Below, piece after piece: positions 6,601 to 9,697 of a stretch of DNA of 9,697 bases (its first letter is position 1; every line of letters begins with the position of its first letter). Under the pieces are notes generated by a model that made no database searches, was not told where the DNA came from, and saw nothing but the letters and a program-made list of their open reading frames with translations. This DNA comes from CAYLNH01 sp964384625. GTDB taxonomy: Bacteria > Verrucomicrobiota > Lentisphaeria > JABSQK01. The stretch spans positions 1 to 9,697 of the forward strand of contig CAYLNH010000276.1 in assembly GCA_964384625.1 (NCBI GenBank), read 5' to 3'. The position numbers and the translations under genes were made by a program.

Positions 6601-8061
6601 TCAGCGCTTCACGACAATAAAGCGATTGGCCCCCTGACTCCAGACGTAGAGGAGAACCGACTTGCCCTTCAGATCGTTGGTCAGCTTGATCGCCTGCCTG
6701 GCGTTCCCGACGTTCTTGCGGTTGATCTCCAAGACCAGATCCCCGACGCGCAAGCCGGCCCGGGCCGCCGGCGCTTCCGGATCCAGGTCGTCAACCACGA
6801 CGCCGTTCAAATCGCGCGGCGCATGTATCCGCGCCCGGATCTTCGGCGTCAAGTCCACCACCGTCACACCGCGAAGGATGTTCTTCATCATCCCGGCGCC
6901 GGCAATCTTGCTGTCTTCAGCTTCGGGGCTCTCGGCCACCGTCACGACCAGGGTCATGCCGGCGCCCGCCCGTTGAATCTCAACCTTCACTTCGACACCG
7001 GGCGTCGACGCCGCCTCGAGTCGCTGCAGCTGTTTGTCATCGGCCACGGCAACGCCGTTGTACTTCATCACAATGTCGTTCTTCTTCAGCCCGGCCGTTT
7101 CCGCCGGCGAATCTTTGGCGACATGCGTCACCACCGCACCGTTCTGGCTTTTCAGGTCGTGGAAGTTGACGTCCTCGGCACGCACAGCGCGTACGGTCAG
7201 ACCAAGGTAGCCGCGAACAACCCGGCCGTGGCTGATGAGCCGCTGCATAACGCTGATGACCTGGTCGATCGGGATCGCCAGGCCAATGCCCTGGCTGCCG
7301 CCGCTGCTGGAGACGATCGCGGTGTTGATGCCGATCAGCCGGCCCTTCGCGTCCACCAGCGCGCCGCCGGAGTTGCCGCGATTGATGGCGGCATCGGTCT
7401 GAATGAAATTGTCGAACGCCGTGATCCCCAGATTCCCCCGACCCAGCGCACTGACCATGCCGCGCGTCACCGTCTGACCGACGCCGAACGGGTTGCCGAA
7501 GGCAAAGGACATGTCCCCCACTTCAACCGTCTTACTGTCGCCGATCACAGCCGCGGGCAACTTGCCCGGCGCATCGATCTTCAGCACCCCGATGTCCGTC
7601 TTCGGGTCCGTCCCCACGACCACGGCGGAATAGCGCTTCTTGTCATGCAGCAATACCTTGATGCGGGAGGCATCTTTGATGACGTGGTTGTTGGTCAGAA
7701 TGTAGCCGTCCGTTGTGATGATCACGCCGGAACCGAGGGACGGGATGATCCCGCCGCCCGGCGGCATCGGACGTTCCCGAAAGAACTTCTTGAATTTCGG
7801 ATCGTTGAACAACGGGTGTCGACCATGGCCTTTGGGGACACGCTCGGCCTGGATGGTTACGACCGACGGGGCAACCCGCTTGATCATCGGTGCGAAGCTT
7901 GTGCGCGCCTTCATCGCGGCGCCGAGCGGCGCCCGGTCGTAGATCAGTTCGAGGTCCTTCTTCGGCTGCGGCGCTTTCTCGCCGTCGTCGTCGCCCGGCA
8001 GGAGCGGCGCATACAGCAGAGCCGCCAGCACCAGGGGCAGTAAGAAGCGGAAATATGACAT
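6601..8061 (-). CDS. HtrA/Deg-type periplasmic serine protease with two PDZ domains
   Basis: S1C-family protease that degrades misfolded envelope proteins. The signal peptide is at about residues 1-22. The trypsin-like domain carries the full catalytic triad: His126 in TNNHV, Asp156 in KTDIGVLKI and Ser231 in RGNSGGAL. The FGNPFGVGQTVTRGMVS segment is typical of the DegP/DegQ/DegS group. Two PDZ domains follow, at about 268-360 (YLGLTVRAV, AGLKKNDIV) and about 390-480 (VVVDDLDPEAPAARAGLRVGDLV). The length of 486 aa is normal for DegP/MucD-like proteins; degP, degQ and mucD cannot be told apart by eye. The ATG at 8061 has GGAG 9 nt upstream. The gene is convergent to the FHA-PEGA operon, with 250 bp between stops and no clear intrinsic terminator. 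A functional link to RseP, encoded in the same window, is likely because both protease types act in envelope stress control, though they are not co-transcribed. Confidence 0.95.
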   Translation of the reverse strand: MSYFRFLLPLVLAALLYAPLLPGDDDGEKAPQPKKDLELIYDRAPLGAAMKARTSFAPMIKRVAPSVVTIQAERVPKGHGRHPLFNDPKFKKFFRERPMPPGGGIIPSLGSGVIITTDGYILTNNHVIKDASRIKVLLHDKKRYSAVVVGTDPKTDIGVLKIDAPGKLPAAVIGDSKTVEVGDMSFAFGNPFGVGQTVTRGMVSALGRGNLGITAFDNFIQTDAAINRGNSGGALVDAKGRLIGINTAIVSSSGGSQGIGLAIPIDQVISVMQRLISHGRVVRGYLGLTVRAVRAEDVNFHDLKSQNGAVVTHVAKDSPAETAGLKKNDIVMKYNGVAVADDKQLQRLEAASTPGVEVKVEIQRAGAGMTLVVTVAESPEAEDSKIAGAGMMKNILRGVTVVDLTPKIRARIHAPRDLNGVVVDDLDPEAPAARAGLRVGDLVLEINRKNVGNARQAIKLTNDLKGKSVLLYVWSQGANRFIVVKR

Positions 8062-8100
8062 GGATTGCGTCTCCAGCTATTCGTGTTCACATGGGGTAGT

Positions 8101-8129
8101 ACCATACTCCAAAAGGCGCGCAGCCGCAA
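8101..8129 (-). promoter_or_regulatory. predicted promoter of the htrA-type gene
   Basis: On the minus strand TTGCGG (8129-8124) and TATGGT (8106-8101) are separated by exactly 17 bp. The -10 matches the consensus at 4 of 6 positions, the -35 mainly at TTG. A small palindrome, GGTAGTACC (8095-8103), overlaps the -10 and the expected start point, lying within an imperfect 18-bp inverted repeat at 8093-8110. A repressor or activator site is possible. The leader to the ATG would be about 33 nt. No sigma-E-type promoter pattern was seen. Confidence 0.4.
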
Positions 8130-8445
8130 TGGACTGCCGTTCGCCTTCATACACATCTCACATGAATGTGTCCACTGGTTTTGACGCACTCGGCGCCGCG
8201 GTTATTAGCTTCCCGGCGAGGCCCACGCGGCGTCCGCGCCGGACGAATCACGTTTCGCCGTCAGACCGGAAAATCCCATCCCGACCTCTCCAAAGTCGGG
8301 ATGGTGCAATGTTTCGGGATCGGTCACCTGCAGCAGGCGGGGACGGTCAAGGACGTACCATGCCGCGGCACGCCGCGCCGACGGCCGCTGGCGAAACCGA
8401 CAGCCGGTAGTATCGTGTGGGCTCGACGAAACACAGGAGATACCG
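8130..8445. other. divergent intergenic region between htrA and nitroreductase genes
   Basis: No gene is supported in this 316-bp part of the divergent spacer. It holds competing small inverted repeats (ACACAT 8151-8156 and CACAT 8159-8163, each pairing with ATGTG at 8166-8170) upstream of the htrA promoter, a perfect 10-bp stem-loop at 8276-8304, and the AGGAG ribosome site (8435-8439) of the nitroreductase gene. A clear promoter for the nitroreductase gene was not found. Short open frames run through on both strands but lack start signals and look like chance in GC-rich DNA. Confidence 0.6.
8276..8304. repeat. perfect 10-bp inverted repeat, possible dispersed palindromic element
   Basis: CCATCCCGAC (8276-8285) and GTCGGGATGG (8295-8304) are perfect inverted copies around a 9-nt loop. 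Read on the minus strand the stem is followed by GATTTTCC, a short T-tract, so it could act as a weak terminator or attenuator toward htrA. On the plus strand no T-tract follows. The form (about 30 bp, GC stem, intergenic) is that of REP-like elements. Only one copy is in the window, so repeat status is inferred. Confidence 0.45.
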
Positions 8446-8949
8446 ATGGATTTTTTCGATGTAGTCAATACCCGTGCCAGCTGCCGTGATTTTGTCCCGA
8501 CGGACATCACCGATGCGGATCTCAACACGATCCTCGACAGCGCCCGGCGCGCGCCGACCGCCTTCACCATCCAGCCGTGGCACTTCATCGTCACCCGGGA
8601 CGCCGGCAAGGTCGAACGCCTGCGAGAGGTGCAGGATGTGGGACAGGCCGGCGCAGTCATTGCTGCCGTCGGCGATCCGGCGGCGTCGGATTTCTGGAAG
8701 GAGGACCTTGCCGCGGCAATTGAGAACATGCACATGGCGTGCACGGCGTTGGGCTACGCGTCGCTGTGGGTCGCCGTCCTGCCGGAAAAGGAAAGCCTGG
8801 TGCGGGAGGCCTTTGCCATCCCGGCCGGGCTCCAGCCGCTGGCGCTGCTGCCGATCGGCGCCGCCCGAGAACCCGTGACGCAGGCCGCACGTAAAGCAAT
8901 GGGGGAAATTGCGCACGACGAAACCTTCGGCACCTCCTGGGACCGCTGA
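8446..8949 (+). CDS. small nitroreductase-family flavoprotein
   Basis: Member of the nitroreductase/FMN-dependent oxidoreductase superfamily; such enzymes use NAD(P)H to reduce nitro groups, quinones or other acceptors in the cytoplasm. The 167-residue protein has the N-terminal FMN phosphate-binding pattern Arg10-x-Ser12-x-Arg14 (TRASCRDF). It also has the RRAPTAFTIQPWHFIV segment at 34-49, close to the usual APSxxNxQPW motif, the helix IENMHMACTALGYASLWV, and PLALLPIGAAREP near the C-terminus, a usual family ending before a short tail. The size matches the short subfamily of about 165-190 aa. Phe-Thr replaces the usual Gly-Asn after APTA, so substrate choice may differ. The ATG at 8446 has AGGAG 6 nt upstream, a strong start. 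No neighbour suggests a pathway, and the true substrate is unknown. Confidence 0.9.
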   Translation: MDFFDVVNTRASCRDFVPTDITDADLNTILDSARRAPTAFTIQPWHFIVTRDAGKVERLREVQDVGQAGAVIAAVGDPAASDFWKEDLAAAIENMHMACTALGYASLWVAVLPEKESLVREAFAIPAGLQPLALLPIGAAREPVTQAARKAMGEIAHDETFGTSWDR

Positions 8950-9149
8950 CCCGACCACCCCATAAACCTTCTGCTCCGAGCCGGCATCGCACGCAATCGC
9001 AAGAACGTCCAGCCGACGCCGACCTCGGAGTATGACAAGACGCCGGCGCCCGGCTTGCGACTGTAAGCTCTTGATCTCACGCAGACTGACGACTCTTCGG
9101 CCGCGGCGGACAGGCAACAGGCAGCGATGAAATGTACGAATTGACCAGG

Positions 9150-9560
9150 TCAGCCGATCCGAAACCGCGCCGAACACTCTGAACAGGTGGCGTACTTACC
9201 GGATAAATCCGGCGTCACCGGATACTTCTGCCCGCACTGCGGGCAGGCGACCTGGTTGTCATCGATCGGCACAGTCGGCAGTTCGCCGCCAATGGCCGAA
9301 GCCGATTCCGGCAGCATCTCCGTGCCGTTACGATCCAGCATCACCGTTGACGTCAGCAGATTCTTCACCTGCGGCAGCAACTGCTCGGAGCGCTCCGCTG
9401 ATTTTGGCTGGAGACGCAGTTCGCGTTCCGGCGTCACAATCAGAAACTCGGAACCGCACTGCGGGCAGGTACCCATCTGCGGTTCCGCTTCCGGCGCCAC
9501 CGGATAGGCTGCATCGCACCCCTTCTGCGGGCAGGAAATCCGGCCGTCCTTGACGTACAC
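9150..9560 (-). CDS. zinc-ribbon protein with two cysteine-rich modules; 5' end uncertain
   Basis: Numbered from the GTG at 9560, the first ribbon is Cys10-x4-Cys15 and Cys32-x2-Cys35 (CPQKGC, CPQCGSEF), and the second is Cys106-x2-Cys109 and Cys126-x2-Cys129 (CPQCGQKYPV, CSECSARFRI). Each resembles the short MJ0042-type zinc ribbons often found at the ends of bacterial regulatory or membrane proteins. A linker of about 65 residues, hydrophilic with one LLPQVKNLLT helix, joins them. The start is doubtful. The GTG has no ribosome site, and the same frame stays open and coding-like upstream to a TGA at 9671-9669, adding another CPTC pair (codons at 9602-9591) and the segment LYRIPDDATDK. No ATG, GTG or TTG occurs in that extension. 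The best ribosome site and ATG (9672-9670, AAAGAGAG upstream) are in another frame. A frameshift, an assembly error or a rare start codon is therefore likely. The function could be metal or nucleic-acid binding; this is not resolved. Confidence 0.7.
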   Translation of the reverse strand: MYVKDGRISCPQKGCDAAYPVAPEAEPQMGTCPQCGSEFLIVTPERELRLQPKSAERSEQLLPQVKNLLTSTVMLDRNGTEMLPESASAIGGELPTVPIDDNQVACPQCGQKYPVTPDLSGKYATCSECSARFRIG

Positions 9561-9668
9561 GCGGGTCGGGGATTTCGGGATCTTCCCCAGACAGGTCGGA
9601 CACGCAAACAGGGCTTTGTCCGTGGCGTCGTCCGGAATCCGATAGAGTGCGTTCCCGTTCGTTGACCA

Positions 9669-9697
9669 TCATGCGGCTCTCTTTTGAGCATAGAGCC
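9669..9697 (-). CDS. possible 3' end of a preceding gene (partial)
   Basis: An open frame enters from the window edge, reads LYAQKRAA and stops at TGA (9671-9669). The stop overlaps an ATG (9672-9670) as ATGA, a common coupling arrangement in operons and also seen between the FHA and PEGA genes here. Only eight codons are visible, so this could be chance. It could also be the upstream part of the zinc-ribbon protein interrupted by a nonsense codon, since both are in the same frame. Confidence 0.25.

Noticed and set aside
6427..8043. 538-codon open frame on the plus strand opposite the htrA-type gene
   Set aside because: It mirrors a certain protease gene with intact catalytic motifs. Its product has no signal, membrane or domain pattern, and long antisense frames are common in GC-rich genes.
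8997..9060. Inverted repeat TCGCAAG (8997-9003) / CTTGCGA (9054-9060) between the nitroreductase and zinc-ribbon genes
   Set aside because: The 7-bp arms are 50 nt apart with no T-tract, and this can occur by chance. The 200-bp gap otherwise shows nothing.
8347..9177. 276-codon minus-strand frame opposite the nitroreductase gene
   Set aside because: The plus-strand gene has a strong ribosome site and family motifs; the minus frame has neither.
9669..9671. TGA read as an amino acid (recoded UGA) in the zinc-ribbon gene
   Set aside because: The rseP, FHA, htrA and nitroreductase genes all end naturally in TGA, so a general recoding is excluded, and no selenocysteine element was seen downstream. 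A frameshift or unusual start is simpler.

Overview
The window is GC-rich, densely coding DNA from a diderm bacterium. It carries one clear site-2 protease, an HtrA/Deg serine protease with a secretion signal, a lipoprotein and another secreted protein. Three traits together suggest, but do not prove, the PVC superphylum (Planctomycetota, Lentisphaerota, Kiritimatiellota or Verrucomicrobiota): an oversized RseP with extra PDZ domains, FHA and PEGA-repeat proteins encoded side by side, and a small multi-cysteine zinc-ribbon protein. No rRNA, tRNA, CRISPR array, insertion sequence or phage gene was seen.

Layout. Positions 1-222 hold no gene I can support; a weak promoter may lie at 119-152. Positions 223-2370 (+) encode an RseP-type intramembrane metalloprotease of 715 aa. 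A gap of about 200 bp follows, with a GC hairpin just after the stop, a good sigma70-like promoter (2464-2491) and palindromic elements near the predicted transcription start. Next comes a tight three-gene operon on the plus strand. It encodes a cytoplasmic FHA domain with one membrane span and a large extracytoplasmic helical region (2570-3886), a lipoprotein with about five PEGA repeats that overlaps it by ATGA (3883-5259), and a secreted protein of unknown function starting at GTG (5271-6350). After 250 bp without a recognisable gene lies the convergent htrA-type gene (minus, 8061 to 6601). It has its own predicted promoter and is divergent from a small nitroreductase (8446-8949, +). The 384-bp divergent spacer contains a perfect 10-bp stem-loop that may belong to a dispersed repeat. 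A zinc-ribbon protein (minus, 9560 to 9150) closes the window. Its coding frame seems to continue upstream of any usual start codon, which points to a frameshift or an unusual start.

How the genes may work together. RseP and HtrA are the two classic protease types of envelope quality control. The FHA/PEGA/secreted operon between them is likely an envelope structure or signalling assembly: FHA could read threonine phosphorylation inside the cell, the membrane span would link it to the periplasm, and the PEGA lipoprotein and secreted protein would act outside the inner membrane. This last step is inferred from gene order and domain content. The nitroreductase and zinc-ribbon genes look unrelated to that theme.
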